DNA of 64,000 bases from Aphrocallistes beatrix (GCA_963281255.1 OY725489.1:5394523-5458522); one strand, 5' to 3'. Counted from the first letter of the stretch, positions 33,113 through 44,954 are shown. Made by a program: numbers and translations. Notes: generated from the letters alone by a model not told the origin.

Positions 33113-33632
33113 CAAGCGCGATTCGCTTGCTTGCGCTGCGAGGCTGGCGGACACTTCGTGTCCACCGAAGGCTCCCTTCGGTCGCCTGGAAGTGACATTA
33201 GTTAATTAAAAGGGATATATCGTCTCTAAATATGTCCATCTTAGTTTTAAAATCGATATCACTCGAAAAAACACCAAATTTTTCAATTTCTAAAATTTTG
33301 ATGAGTAATGATGACGTCATAGCAAAGTGATGAGTCATCATTTTTTGATAGTTGCATCATATGTGAAACGTGTTAGGATACAGATTCTATTAAAATTTCA
33401 GCCTTCTATCTCCTATAATGGCTGAGTTATGCCCGAATAACTGTGTTGCTTAACTTTTAAAATTGTGACAATGACGTCATAATTCTATGATGAGCCGACA
33501 TTTTGCTCTGAACTCAGAACTTACTGGAGCCATAGCCAAAAGACTCCCACATGCCAAAAATCAGCCTTCTACGCCCTGCAGTTTCTTCAATCATTTCGTT
33601 ACAGATATATATATATACTATACGTATATATA
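33113..33632 (-). mobile_element. Helitron family B, minus orientation
   Basis: The 3' tail starts at 33113 (CAAGCGCGATTCGCTTGC, preceded by A). The body has the CRE/AP-1 block (ATGATGACGTCATAGC, GATGAGTCATCATT) and the CAGTTTCTTCAATCA…TTCGTTACAG segment, ending in TA repeats without its own TCCTTACT end. It lies head-to-head with the next copy. Confidence 0.8.
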
Positions 33633-34178
33633 TCTAACTATTAAAACTCGATTATTGTTTGTTTATATATATATATATATATATCTGTAACGAATTGATT
33701 GAAGAAACTGCCCGGCAAAGAAAGCTGATTTTTGGCATGTGGGAGTCTTTTGGCTATGGCTCGAGTAAGTTCTGAGCTCAGACGAAAATGTCGACTCATC
33801 ATGGAATTATGACGTCATTGTCACATTTTTAAAAGTTAAGCAACACAGTTATTCGGACATAACTCAGCCATTATAGGAGATAGAAGGCTGAAATTTTAAT
33901 AGAATCTGTATCCTTACACGTCTCACATATGATGCAACTATCATCAAAAAATGATGACTCATCACTTTGCTATGACGTCATCATTACTCATCAAAATTTT
34001 AGAAATTGACAAATTTGGTGTTCTTTCGAGTGATATCGATTTTAAAACTAAGATGGACATATTTAGAGATGGTACATCCCGTTTAATTAACCAATGTCAC
34101 CTCCAGGCGACCGAAGGGAGCTTTGGCGGACACAAAGTGTCCGCCAGCCGCGCAGCGCAAGCAAGCGAAGCGCGCTTG
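33633..34178 (+). mobile_element. Helitron family B, complete copy
   Basis: A|TCTAACTATTAAAACTCGAT, a TA run, then CTGTAACGAATTGATTGAAG. It ends GCGAAGCGCGCTTG|T. It keeps both TGACGTCA sites (near 33811 and 33975) and a TGACTCA site (near 33955). Confidence 0.85.
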
Positions 34179-34189
34179 TATAAATATAG

Positions 34190-34220
34190 ATATACAATAA
34201 TCGAGTTTTAATAGTAAGGA
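34190..34220 (-). mobile_element. Solo Helitron B 5' end, inverted
   Basis: AATCGAGTTTTAATAGTAAGGA|T is the reverse complement of the family B 5' terminus. It is separated from any body by neighbouring insertions. Confidence 0.75.
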
Positions 34221-34228
34221 TATATATA

Positions 34229-34857
34229 GCCTTAACGAATTGATTGAAGAAACTCCCGGGCGCAGAAAGCTGATTTTTGGCATGTGGGAGTATTTTGGCT
34301 ATGACTCCAGTAAGTTCTGAGTTCAGAGCAAAATGTCGACTCATCATGGAATTATGACGTCATTGTCACATTTTTAAAAGTTAAGCAACAGCGTTATTTG
34401 GGCATAACTCAATAATTATAGGAGATGGAAGGCTGAAATTTTAATAGCATCTGTATACTCACATACCTCACATATGATGTAACTATCACCAAAAAATGAA
34501 GACTAATCACTTTGTTATGACGTCATCATTACTCATAAAAATTTTAAAAATGGACAAATTTGGTGATCTTTCGAGTGATATCGATTTAAAACTAAGATAC
34601 ACATATTTAGTGATGATTTCTTCCTAATAATTAACCAATGTCACCTTCAGGCGACCGAAGGGAGCCTCTGGCGGATGCTTATAAAAACCGTAAGTGATGG
34701 AATTTTGCGAAAAAAAGTGGACAGTGCACATCTACACCATAAAGAGATCCTACATGCGAAATTTGGTAAAAATTGTAATGCTAGATTTCGCAGTAGCGCG
34801 CGTATGGACATATGGACAGACAGACAGACAGACAGACATACATACATAGCGCGCTTG
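34229..34857 (+). mobile_element. Helitron family B mosaic with a foreign 3' segment
   Basis: The body from CTTAACGAATTGATTGAAG to GAGCCTCTGGCGGA is family B. It then switches to a segment resembling the HINE-like head (GTGCACATCTACACCATAAA, AAATTTGGTA) and a CAGACAGACAGACAG microsatellite before ending GCGCGCTTG|T. This looks like a chimeric Helitron 3' end. Confidence 0.7.
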
Positions 34858-35329
34858 TACTAAGTATGATGTGACATGTTAGAACTTTGATTAGAATGAA
34901 ATTTCAATTTATTCTATTGTTAGTTAAAATTTATTTCACTGCAATAAGTTTCCAGTAGGAATCAAGTAATAATTAATTACACCTAATTGATTGATTCTAG
35001 TAGTTAGATATAATTATTTCTTATAAATCAAGTTAACTAGACAACCATAACTAGATCTTCGTAGATAAATCATATACTCACTCACATTTTCTCTTTTACA
35101 ACTCACTCTACGCTAATTACCAATTGTACTATTTTCGGCTAGAAGATGTAAATTTTTTCTCTTTTATTTTGACTTCTTTTTATAGCCTCAACTTGTCAAT
35201 AATGACTTTTCATTATTTCCTCATTTCTAGAGTTTAATATACATCTTCACTCACTTAATTACTCACTCACTCAGATGTAAGTTTTTCGAAATTAGCAGCT
35301 AGTTTTTTTAATGATTATCATTTAACAAG
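34858..35329. other. No recognised feature
   Basis: AT-rich stretch with ACTCACTC words; no gene or family recognised. Confidence 0.5.
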
Positions 35330-35403
35330 CTTGCTTTGCTTGCTTGCGCTGCGCGGTAGCGGACACTTTGTATCCGCATTAGTCGCCCTTCGGGCGCCTT
35401 GTT
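35330..35403 (-). mobile_element. Helitron 3'-tail fragment
   Basis: CAAGCTTGCTTTGCTTGCTTG, GCGCTGCGCGG, CGGACACTTTGT and CGGGCGCC are the Helitron tail in reverse orientation, without a body. Confidence 0.7.
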
Positions 35404-35513
35404 TATCTCAAAAATAATTCATAATTATCGGAATCTATAGACTCGATTACCTTAGTTTAGTCGTTGAAAGCTAATGTCTAGCATGAATTTGAAATTCGCC
35501 TAAAACAGGGGTT

Positions 35514-36472
35514 CTCAACCTTTTAACTTTTGTGGCCTTCCTAGTTTCCTAGGATTATTATTCTACCTACATGTGCAAAAATTCGTTCCACCAAAAGAAT
35601 TCAAAGATGGAATAGTTTGTCTCCGTATGTGGCTAATTTTTCACACTATATTCACTTGTGCATATTTTCTGACTTGAAAAGTTCAAATTCACCAATTATA
35701 AAACAATCCTAGATGATTAAATGATATGCTAACATACTACATTCAACAATTATTTCCATTTCTTATAATACGTTGTTATTGAATAAAACGGAAGATAGAT
35801 ACAGTAGAACCTCTATAAGTGGGGTCTCTATATGTGGGGGGACCTCTATATGTGGGGGGACCTCTATAAGTGGGGCAATTTTTTGGCATCTTTGCTCATT
35901 TCCATACAGATAAACCTCCATAAGTGGGGAAGTGCCATTATGCGGGGAATGGGGGTGACTTTTAGGCAAATAATACCTCACGACACTAAGATTAACCTCT
36001 ATATGTGGGGAATATGATAGTAGTTTTTCTATGCGAAATTGGATATTAATCAAAACAACCGTTCACAGATGAATCGGAACTTGGGATTGTGTTATACCAT
36101 TTGCTGGAAATTTCGTGCCTCACAAATCAACCCTTTCTCATATCATTACACCCTTAATAAACCATTAAAAAATCGTAAGAAAGTAAAAATAAATTTTAGG
36201 GAAAGTAGAATAGAGAATTCTCATAGTAATACTAAGGCAAGCTTGTTTTATGGGAATATTACAATTGGAATCATAAGTGGGGAATGGGGGAGTATCATCA
36301 TGCTAGCCGGCCCAACCTCCCCCACTTATAGAGGTTCTACTGTATTCGTATTTGAAGATATTTGTTGAAACTTTTCCTGTGGGAGTGCATCCCCGCTAGA
36401 CTCACTATGAAAATCAGGATCCGGTCATCAATTTTATACACCAAGAGTAATTTCACCCGCTTAAGAACCCCT
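35514..36472. mobile_element. Candidate hAT-type element hosting a pogo-like MITE
   Basis: CAGGGGTTCTCAACCTTTTAA at the left and the inverted TAGGGGTTCTTAAGC at the right form a short imperfect inverted repeat of hAT style. No 8-bp duplication is clear. The pogo-like element 35802-36342 lies inside. Confidence 0.4.
35802..36342. mobile_element. pogo-like element, 541 bp
   Basis: The ends CAGTAGAACCTCTATAAGTGG and CCACTTATAGAGGTTCTACTG are perfect 21-bp-class inverted repeats bounded by TA. The word CCTCTATAAGTGGGG or CCTCTATATGTGGGG repeats at least six times near the ends in both orientations. The interior has no transposase. Confidence 0.9.
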
Positions 36473-36614
36473 ATTTTATTAGATATCACGAATATGGAAT
36501 TTAATCATCAACTAAATAAATATTTGGTAATTTGGTTGGCTCTCATATAATAGGATATAATCTTATATAATAGCAATTCAATAATTAATATTTATTTAAG
36601 AAACTATTTATCTA

Positions 36615-37660
36615 TCTTATATATATTAAAATGCTAGGATTTTTTTTATGTGTTTGTCAGAATTGATTGAAGAATTGGGAAGTCATAGAGGTGTGAAAAT
36701 TGGCATGTAGGTGTCAAATGATATGACTACGATTAAGTTCTAAGATCTAAGCGAAATTTTAACATCTCTGCAAAAAAATGGAAAACAATTTTTCGCACCT
36801 TTTCTATACAAAATAAATGACTACACTATCACAATAGAAACCATTGTACGACACTACAATAGATCGTCATTGTTATTAATACTTCAAAGTCACAACTTAA
36901 GTTTGATATCTTAAATGTGTTCTAATGTATGGCAATAAAAAAATTATCTATATATTTTCACACCTTTATATACATATTTTCACACCATTTGATGAATTTT
37001 GAAAATAATGCTAGATACTAGCTTCCAACGGCTGACATGGGGTTTTCAGGGGTGTAGATTTCGAATATCATATTTTTTTATTTATATGATAAATTATTTG
37101 TTTACTTTTGTTTACAATAGATACATAAAGTAAACAAATCTCAAAAATATGCTAGAAACTTGCTTTCAACGGTTGACATGGGGTTTTTAGGGGTGTAGAT
37201 TTCGAATATCATATTTTCAGATTTATATGATAAATTATTTGTTTACTTTTGTTTACAATAGATACATAAAGTAAACAAATCTCAAAAATATGCTAGAAGC
37301 TTGCTTTAAACGGTTGACATGGGGTTTTCAGGGTTGTAGATTTCGAATATCATATTTTCGAGTATATTTGATGATCAATGTTTACTTTTGTTTACAATAG
37401 ATACATAAAGTGAACAAATTACAAAATAGGCTAGAGACTAGCTCCCAATGGTTGACATGGGGTTCTCAGGGGTGTAGATTTCGAATATCATATTTTCAGA
37501 TCTATATGAGAAATTATTTGTCGACCTTTGTTTACAATAGTTATATAAAGGAAAGAATTCCAAAGTATGTTAGATTGAGTGAGTCCAGGCGTCCGCAGGG
37601 TGACTCTGCGGACACACAGTGTCCGCAAGCCGCGCAGCGCAAGCAAGCGAAGCGTGCTTG
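36615..37660 (+). mobile_element. Non-autonomous Helitron, family A (1046 bp)
   Basis: A|TCTTATATATATTAAAATGC at the left, and at the right AAGCAAGCGAAGCGTGCTTG|T. The middle contains four ~135-140 bp satellite monomers (GTTTACTTTTGTTTACAATAG, AACGGTTGACATGGGGTTTT). It is closely related to 30156-31217 and 61664-62491. Confidence 0.88.
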
Positions 37661-37753
37661 TTTGGAATTATGCCCGAATGAAAATAAAATTTCCGTCTTA
37701 TTGTCATGCTTAATTCCAAAATGGTAACAATATAATTTTCATTTACATAATTA

Positions 37754-38395
37754 CAAGCGCGCTTCGCTTGCTTGCGCTGCGCGGCTGGTGGACACTTTGT
37801 GTCCGCATGAGGCACCATTCGGGCGCCTCGTATTCATTCATTAATAGTCAATACATGCTCAACTATGTTTGCTTATATTTAAATAAGTTAGGCTTATTAG
37901 GAATGGTCAAAGATCATGCTATAATTACGTGATTTATTGCGCCAAATATTGAATTGTTTCAAAATGTAACTATCAAAAGTGACGATGACTTTATCATTAA
38001 ATGATGAGTAAGGATTTTCAAACACAGTGAAGAAAATTGTTGAAATGCCTCGACCTTTGTATCATTATCGGTATTGTTATCCAAAATATATCCAAAAACA
38101 TTTGAATTTTTCAATTTATGATGGGTAATGATGACGTAATAGTAGAATGATAACTCATCATTTTGGGCAATGGTGGTATCAGGTGTTCAGGCATATTAAT
38201 CTACACCTGCGATTAAATATCAGCCTTCTATCACCTATAATGGCAAAATTGTGGACGAAACCTGAAATTTCGAATTTTGTCTGAGGCTAGAACTTAGTAG
38301 AGCCATAGCCAAAAGACTCCCGCATGCCAAAATCAGCTTTCTGCGCTGTTCAGTTTCTTCAATCAATTCGTTCCAGATAGATTTATATATATATC
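37754..38395 (-). mobile_element. Helitron family B variant, minus orientation
   Basis: The 3' tail starts CAAGCGCGCTTCGCTTGCTTG after an A. The body is more diverged than other family B copies (GATGACGTAATAG has lost its CRE) but keeps the GAGCCATAGCCAAAAGACTC and CAGTTTCTTCAATCAATTCG segment. Confidence 0.75.
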
Positions 38396-38954
38396 GGCCG
38401 GCTGACATTTTGTGTCTGCATTTGGCGCCCTTTGGGCGCCTATGGTCCACTCATTAGTAGTCACAAATTGGTGCTAATTTTCAGAGGAATTCTCTAAAAA
38501 GTAGAAAAATTGAAAATTATTTGACATGGACCCTCGAAAAACACAATATTCGAAATCTATACCCTCGAAAACGCTATATCACTCGTTGAAAGCTAGTCTC
38601 TAGCTTCATTCTGAAAATTGTATACTTTATTAACCTATTGTAAACAAAAACAAACAAAATAATTATCATGGACCCTCGAAAACACAATAATCGAAATATA
38701 CACCCTCGAAAACCAAATATGAATCTTTGAAACCTAATATCTGTCATCTGTTTAAAAATTCCTCCAAAAGTCTCCAAGTATGCTTATAAAGGTGTGGAAA
38801 TGTGGTATATTGTGCATAATATATTGTGGTATACTTGCTATTCATTTTAAACATTCATATTTACCAATAGAGAGCCATTCTACGGGCCTGTTCTATTAAT
38901 TCGAACAAATAAATAAACAAACAAACAAAAATCATTGAGTTTTAATATATAAGA
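38396..38954 (-). mobile_element. Helitron family A, minus orientation, shortened
   Basis: It starts in a truncated tail (GGCTGACATTTTGTGTCTGC), passes two satellite monomers of the HINE-like type (CACAATATTCGAAATCTATAC, CTATTGTAAACAAAAACAAAC), and ends TGAGTTTTAATATATAAGA|T. Confidence 0.75.
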
Positions 38955-38959
38955 TATTT

Positions 38960-38962
<3 letters not shown>

Positions 38963-38996
<34 letters not shown>
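38963..38996. repeat. (TA)n microsatellite
   Basis: About 17 uninterrupted TA repeats followed by AAATCGTGTTTTAATAGTAAT, an eroded Helitron B 5' end. Confidence 0.95.
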
Positions 38997-38999
<3 letters not shown>

Positions 39000-39677
39000 C
39001 GTGTTTTAATAGTAATTATTATTAACATCATTTTCATTCTTTACTAAATTAATTTACTTGTTTCCTGAATATCCAATCTCTAATTGGATGTCTAATATCT
39101 AAATACCAGATCTGAAAGGACTGCTTTAGTTCTATTGATTATTTGCTGTATCTATCCATTCACTACTTATTTAATGCATATACTTTTGGCGTGACAAAAC
39201 GTACACATTTACTCTTATTGAATTATCAGAGATTTGCAATATATATTGCGGAAACTATGATACATTAGATAATTCTTCTATCAAGATATGTAATTTCGAC
39301 TATTTTTGTATTGTAAAAAACTTTCAATGTATTCTCAAAAGAGGTCACTTGTACATTCTTCCAATTTTTAAAAAAAATAAAAGGCACCATGGCCTACTTG
39401 TTTTGTAATAAGTAGGCACATTCTGACAAATAGAAATATAATACCTATCAGTAAAAGGATAGACTTGACACTGGACAATTGGTCTCCGAAAATTTGGTCC
39501 TTCTCTGAAAAATTTGGTGCCAGTATGGACCAATATTCAATGGAAATTTGTTGTTCCCCGACCAAAATTCAATGGAATATTGGTCCTATTCTATACATTT
39601 TTGTCCTAGTATGTGCCAAGATTCCATGGAATTTTAGGTCCTATTTCCAAGATGTTCTGACAACCAATGTCGAATTA
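38997..39677. other. No gene; short quasi-repeats at 39480-39650
   Basis: Phrases such as AATTTGGTCC, ATATTCAATGGAA and GGTCCTATT recur at irregular ~60-bp intervals. They look like a decayed tandem array. The rest is AT-rich. Confidence 0.45.
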
Positions 39678-39787
39678 CAGTAGACACTCGATTATCCGAA
39701 CAGTGCGAGTAACGGTTATTAATGATATATTTTTAATCGAATTTGTAAAAATTAATGCGTTCGGATAACTCAAATAAGATGTACTGA
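39678..39787. mobile_element. Short pogo-like MITE
   Basis: CAGTAGACACTCGATTATCCG on the left and the inverted CAGTACATCTTATTTGAGTT…ATCCGAAC on the right are imperfect inverted repeats. TA precedes the left end. Confidence 0.55.
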
Positions 39788-39945
39788 TACCTGAAATAAC
39801 GTGCTCATAGTTATTATGCTAAACAACAATATTCATTCACAAATTCCGGTAAAAATTTAACAATTTCAATTTAATTGCCAGAATTTCTGGACGAACGCAT
39901 TATCACATAATCAATACATACAATACTCACAACTATTAATATTAA

Positions 39946-41874
39946 GGATACCGCCCGTGAAAAATCCATAGGTTTGGCTTACAGCATATATCAAGAATAG
40001 AGATATATAAGATGTAAAGCGTGGGCAGGTAGTGCAATTAAAAAATATTGAGACATGCCAAATAGTTTTTGGTCGGCATTTCTAGTTTTTGAGTTACAGC
40101 GTCTCAAAGTCGGTTTTTTTCAGTTCTTCCCTAGCACATCTTAATGGTAAGCCCTCCTCCACTCTGTGATTTTTTTAAAGCACATGTTTGGATCAAATGC
40201 TTCGAAAATTTATTCATAGATAGTCTATCATATTTGCCACTTCATAAGACCAGAAGAAAGTTTAAATTAGAAAAATTGGAAATTTCATCGGTGTCCGAAT
40301 AAAAAGGACCAAAAAACGGCGAAAAAAGCACGATTTTCAATGAAAATCAGCAATAAAATGACAAATTTGTAAGATATCGAAAATCGAGTGGTCCTACGCT
40401 CATCGCCTAATGATGTGGAACAACTCCTGAAATTTTCAGACCTCTATCTCAAGGCAATTTTGAGTTAAAATTTTTGAAAGACAGTCAATTTTGGAATTTT
40501 AAAGTTCCGAGATATAGGGATTTGAAGTTTTGATGTTAAGAACGATTTAAAATGAGCTATTAACGATAAATAAAAGCATCCATGGACATTTAATCGCATG
40601 TATACTAATGAATTAGATGTATTCCAACAGATTTTGGTGAAAATAGCAAAATTATACTGAAAATTCACAAATTACCATGAGACCTCTAACCCCGAATATT
40701 TTGAACCAATTAGGGAATATAATTCATATTCCTAGCAGTACAAAGTATAATTCATCGGTTTAGAATGAATAAAGAGCTTCTAAAAAGTATATTAGGAAGT
40801 TAGAGCGAGAGTCTACGACTTTTAGTTTTCAAGTTAGGATTTTCGAAAAATGCTACGTCATCACGTGATAAAAATTTGAAACTCAGCATTCCATTCCATG
40901 TAGTACACTTATTATATAAGAATCAGATAGATACCGTCTTGAAAAGTATATTAGGAATTGAGAGCTAAGAATTTGGCTGTATATTTCCCGAGATATGGAG
41001 GAATCTGTTTTTGGACCATAAATGGGGGGCTTTGGCCGAATTTTGGAGATAAATGCTTTGCACTTCCAAAATAATCATGTTGAGTGCTTCAAAATTTCTG
41101 CATACATTGCTAGTGATTATTGCATTGTTTTTTGAGTATAATAGCTACTTTTGGGAACTTATTTCATGACAAGATTCGCCATTTTCTAATATATTCAAAG
41201 TTCTTCATAGAATTTGTATTACAATAAAATCGATGATAAGTCAAAAAATATTTACTTTTTGACAAAGAGATGTTTGAGGAACCTATATATTATCATATAT
41301 ATCCTTTCATTTAAGATTATAATAGATTACATATCATCAATAGTTTTTAAGCATTTACATCGAGCACTTTCGGGGCCATAGAGAGGTTTGATGTCCGAAC
41401 TTTACCTACAATATACTATAACTTACGAACTAATGGTCGGATCTGAACAAATTTTTTAAAAAAATGTTCAGAATTCTTTTCTATACACAATAGCTAATAT
41501 CACAACGGCCATTTCCCGAGCATTTTAGAAATGAAGTCCCTCATAAAGATATTTTTGATTGGATTTTAAGTGCCTCTTTTTCTAAATTCATCTGTTTTAT
41601 AATATTTAAAGGGGCCAAAACTATTTTGAGTTTCATATAATTTTAAAAATATCAGATAAGCTGGAAAATAATTGATGATTGCCCAGCAAAACCACGAATA
41701 ACTAGCCGATTTTTAGTACTACTGGCTTTAGGTGCTAATTTCTAGAATATCAAAATAAATCCCGTCCAACAAGTACGATTAGATGGTAGACTACTCAATA
41801 ATCCAATGGAATTAACAATAAAAAATTCCACCATTTTTTTTTATGTCAGGCGATGTTTTTCGAGGGCGGTATCC
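39946..41874 (+). mobile_element. 1.93-kb TTAA-flanked transposon, non-coding (copy 1)
   Basis: The ends GGATACCGCCCGTGAAAAAT and the inverted GGATACCGCCCTCGAAAAAC are flanked by TTAA on both sides (39942-39945, 41875-41878), the duplication typical of piggyBac-class elements. The interior matches the element at 55876-57756 in opposite orientation, for example CCTAATATACTTTTTAGAAG-type and GGACCATAAATGGGGG blocks. No frame exceeds about 70 codons, so it is non-autonomous or encodes only decayed protein. Its termini differ from the CCC-starting ends of classical piggyBac. Confidence 0.85.
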
Positions 41875-41878
41875 TTAA

Positions 41879-42227
41879 ATAATATAATAATATCGCTGAT
41901 ATAATTCAATGATAATGATTAATAATTTCCTACTGGTATGACTATCAGGTGTAGTACAAATTTTCTAAGAGGACTAATTTTCCAGTGGATCAAAATTTTC
42001 AGAGGGGGAGCAATATTGTCTTATTCGTAGACCAAAATTTTCGTGACAGCTCTACACATTAGGGCAGACTATAGTAGATTATAAGTTAGGCTGTGGAGAT
42101 AAGAGCATTCCTGAAGTAAGTTAAATTCAAATTGGGCAACTAAGAGTGAGTATTTTTGAAAGGCCCTTCAAAAGGGGGGTTCCATGGAACCCCTTGAAAT
42201 CCCTCCTGAATCCGCACTGTACAAGGA
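41879..42227. other. No recognised feature
   Basis: AT-rich flank of the TTAA element; no gene or family recognised. Confidence 0.5.
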
Positions 42228-42300
42228 TTCCTATGGGGATCCTCATGGGATTTCTATGGGATCCTCATGGGATTCCCACAGGGTTCCTATGGGGACTTCG
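42228..42300. repeat. Short tandem repeat (CCTATGGGGAT / CCTCATGGGATT)
   Basis: Four imperfect units of about 18-21 bp containing TCCTCATGGGATT or TTCCTATGGGG. Confidence 0.75.
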
Positions 42301-42532
42301 ACCAGATTACAATGGGAATGGAATGGGGATGTGAATTGAAAATCCATTCCCACTGCAACCTTGGAAAATATGCTTATGAATGTGTGAAAATAATAAATAT
42401 ATAAACATGGGAATTTTATATCATAGCGATTTCATAACAAACAATACCACCATGTGTGGGCTGTTACAATTGACGTATGTACTTACATTTAATGAGTACG
42501 TTGAAATTCCATTGGTTGGCATTTCAATACTA

Positions 42533-43038
42533 CAAGCGCGCTTCGCTTGCTTGCGCTGCGCGGCTGTCGGACACTTTGTGTCCGCCAGAGCCTCCCTTCG
42601 GTCGCCTGGTGGTGACATTGGTTAATTATAAGGGAGATATCATCTCTAAATATGTCCATCTCAGTTTTAAAATCGATATATCACTCGAAAAAACACCAAA
42701 TTTGTCAATGTTTATAATTTTGATGAGTAATGATGATGTCATAACAGAGTGATGAGTCATCATTTTTTGATAATAGTTGCATCATATGTGAGATATGTTA
42801 GTATACATATTCTATTAAAATTTCAGCCTGCTATCTCCTATAATGGCTGAGTTATGCTCGAATAACTGTGTTGCTTAACTTTTAAAAATGTGACAATGAC
42901 GTCATAATTCCATGATGAGTCGACATTTTCGTCTGAGATCAGAACTTACTGGAGCCATAGCCAAAATACTCCCACATGCCAAAAATCAGCTTTCTGCGCC
43001 CGGCAGTTTCTTCAATCAATTCGTTACAGATATATATA
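42533..43038 (-). mobile_element. Helitron family B, minus orientation, 5' end missing
   Basis: The tail CAAGCGCGCTTCGCTTGC follows an A. The body has GATGAGTCATCATT and AATGACGTCATAATTCC, with the other CRE mutated to TGATGTCA. It ends in TA repeats where a pogo-like end takes over at 43041. Confidence 0.82.
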
Positions 43039-43040
43039 TA

Positions 43041-43135
43041 CACTCGAACCTCTCTTATCCGGGCAGTGCCGGACCGGAGGGTGCCCGGATAACAGAGGTT
43101 GCCCGGATAACAGAATTTGCCCGGGTAATTCGAAA
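43041..43135. mobile_element. pogo-like terminus inserted in the Helitron TA run
   Basis: TA|CACTCGAACCTCTCTTATCCG is followed by four GCCCGGATAACAGA words. The opposite end is not clear, so it is truncated. Confidence 0.55.
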
Positions 43136-43166
43136 ACATGTCTATGCACATGAGGTTTAACTTTTT

Positions 43167-44413
43167 AGTACAGCTCCTCTTATAGAACATGCTATAATGG
43201 TATGGACGGTATACACACGTTCGTCAGCGCGATCCTCGAAAACTACTGAACCGATTTGAACCAAATTGGGACTTAACACTCCTTACATGATGTAGATATG
43301 CATCTGGGGTCAGGCTTCAGAAATTTTCACACCCTCCCATGAAAGGGGACGTTGTTCTACTATAAAAACTTCAATAGAACTTCGTTAAACTTTCGGGATT
43401 TTTTGGTTTCTTGCGTCAGTTTACGGTAGTTCTTAATATACTCACCATAATTCTTAATATTTTTTTACTAAATGTCTACTTATTTATTTTTCTGATTAAA
43501 AATTTTTAAGTGATATTTCCTGCAAATTTGACACTGCATTTTCCATATTCGTGTGAGATGTGCACTTTTCAAATTGCAGAAATCTAATTTGACTTTTCAA
43601 CACAAATGGACGAAAACTTGATGTCTCCTTAGATTGAGATCTAAACTACAAATAGTACTATCCTACAATACCCTACAGGGTTGACCTATTTAAATATAAA
43701 TGTAAGATACACACCTTTTTAGTTGGCCAACTAAATTTATTTAGTGGCCAACTCCTGAAATGAGCGGCTATATGTTTTTTATATTTTTTTCCATGATTCG
43801 TCTCCTGACAAGACCATAGGAGAAAATGAGATGAAATTTTGGGAATTGAGAATATTTCTGGGCTTTGCATTTGGTATACGATTTTTGATATGACACCTAG
43901 CGACACAATTATGACACATTTTGTCTTTTGGCTTATAGGCATAGCGTTACCTTTAAAAATCTCAAAGATCACATATTTTCATATATTTGATGAGACATCA
44001 TCACATAATCATGATGATGTCATCATAAAAAGGTGTCATAATATATGATGAACATTTATTCGTTGGAAGTTTTATTCTATCTTTTTTATTATCTCGTTTT
44101 AGTTTTAACACATTTTCCAGTGAAGTTCAAAATGATGTTAGAAATTCGCATTCAACGAGTAGAATAGGGTAATCGGGTATGATGATTCCGATTCGTATTG
44201 TCAACAACATGTGATAAATATTTGTTGTTGTTTACGTGTAAAAAGTAAGCAAATTTCAAAATGTTGTCAGCAACATGGTTTCAACGGCTATTCTGGGATA
44301 ATCAGGCATGCTGATTCCGAATATCGTATTGTCAAAAATGTTGTTTATTCGTTAGCATTGGTTGTAGAAATCTCAATAAGTAAGGAGCTGCACTATCGGT
44401 CTGTTGACTGACA
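43167..44413 (+). mobile_element. HINE-like element, family C (copy 2)
   Basis: The 5' AGTACAGCTCC and 3' GGAGCTGCACT (44384-44394) plus hairpin TCGGTCTGTTGACTGACA match the element at 8215. A fragment of the long-TIR family (GTGGCCAACTCCTGAAATG, ATCATGATGATGTCATCAT) is nested at about 43720-44050. Near 44100-44370 are two diverged satellite-like units (TTTCAACG, GATTCCGAATATCGTATTGTC). Confidence 0.7.
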
Positions 44414-44456
44414 TTTTTTTATTTATCTTGGCCCAATTGTTTTATCGTCTTATTTT

Positions 44457-44899
44457 AGTGCAACTCATATTATAGGATTTGACTAGCATGGGGCTTGTAG
44501 TGTCCGTACGTCCGTGCTATCCTTAAACCTACTGAAACAGATTTGTACTGAATTGGGACTGAACAAACCCCAATGGTGTACATCTGCTAGGCATACAACC
44601 TAGTTATGTTCGCACTTTGAGACTGGAAAATTATTGACTGAGAATATACTTGTTAGTATAACATAGAAGTAAGATATTTGTATATAAAAGTAACAGAGGA
44701 GATTGAACATATTTTGATACTTTTTCAACCAAAGTTTTCAACGAGTAGAATGGGCTATTTGAGTATGTTGATTCTGAATTTTTTTTAATTCATTTAATAT
44801 TTTAAACGTTTTTTACTATTAAATGAAATCTTGTGAAAGCGTTCAGAAAAATAGAACCGATAGTTCTCGGAACTGCACTATCCATCTGTCGACTGACGT
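44457..44899 (+). mobile_element. HINE-like element, family C (copy 3, short)
   Basis: AGTGCAACTCATATTATAGG at the left, GGAACTGCACT at 44869-44879 and the hairpin TCCATCTGTCGACTGACG. It contains one satellite-like unit. It lies 43 bp after copy 2 in the same orientation. Confidence 0.65.
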
Positions 44900-44954
44900 T
44901 TTTTGTGTTTCTGTCATCCAAATTTCTTCAGTTTTTAGATTGCTATCCATAAAA

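Noticed and set aside
34087-34347. Repeated short frames with RLLALRGW/RSPGGDIG in many places
   Set aside because: They translate the GC-rich Helitron 3' tail and recur at each copy; they are not genes.
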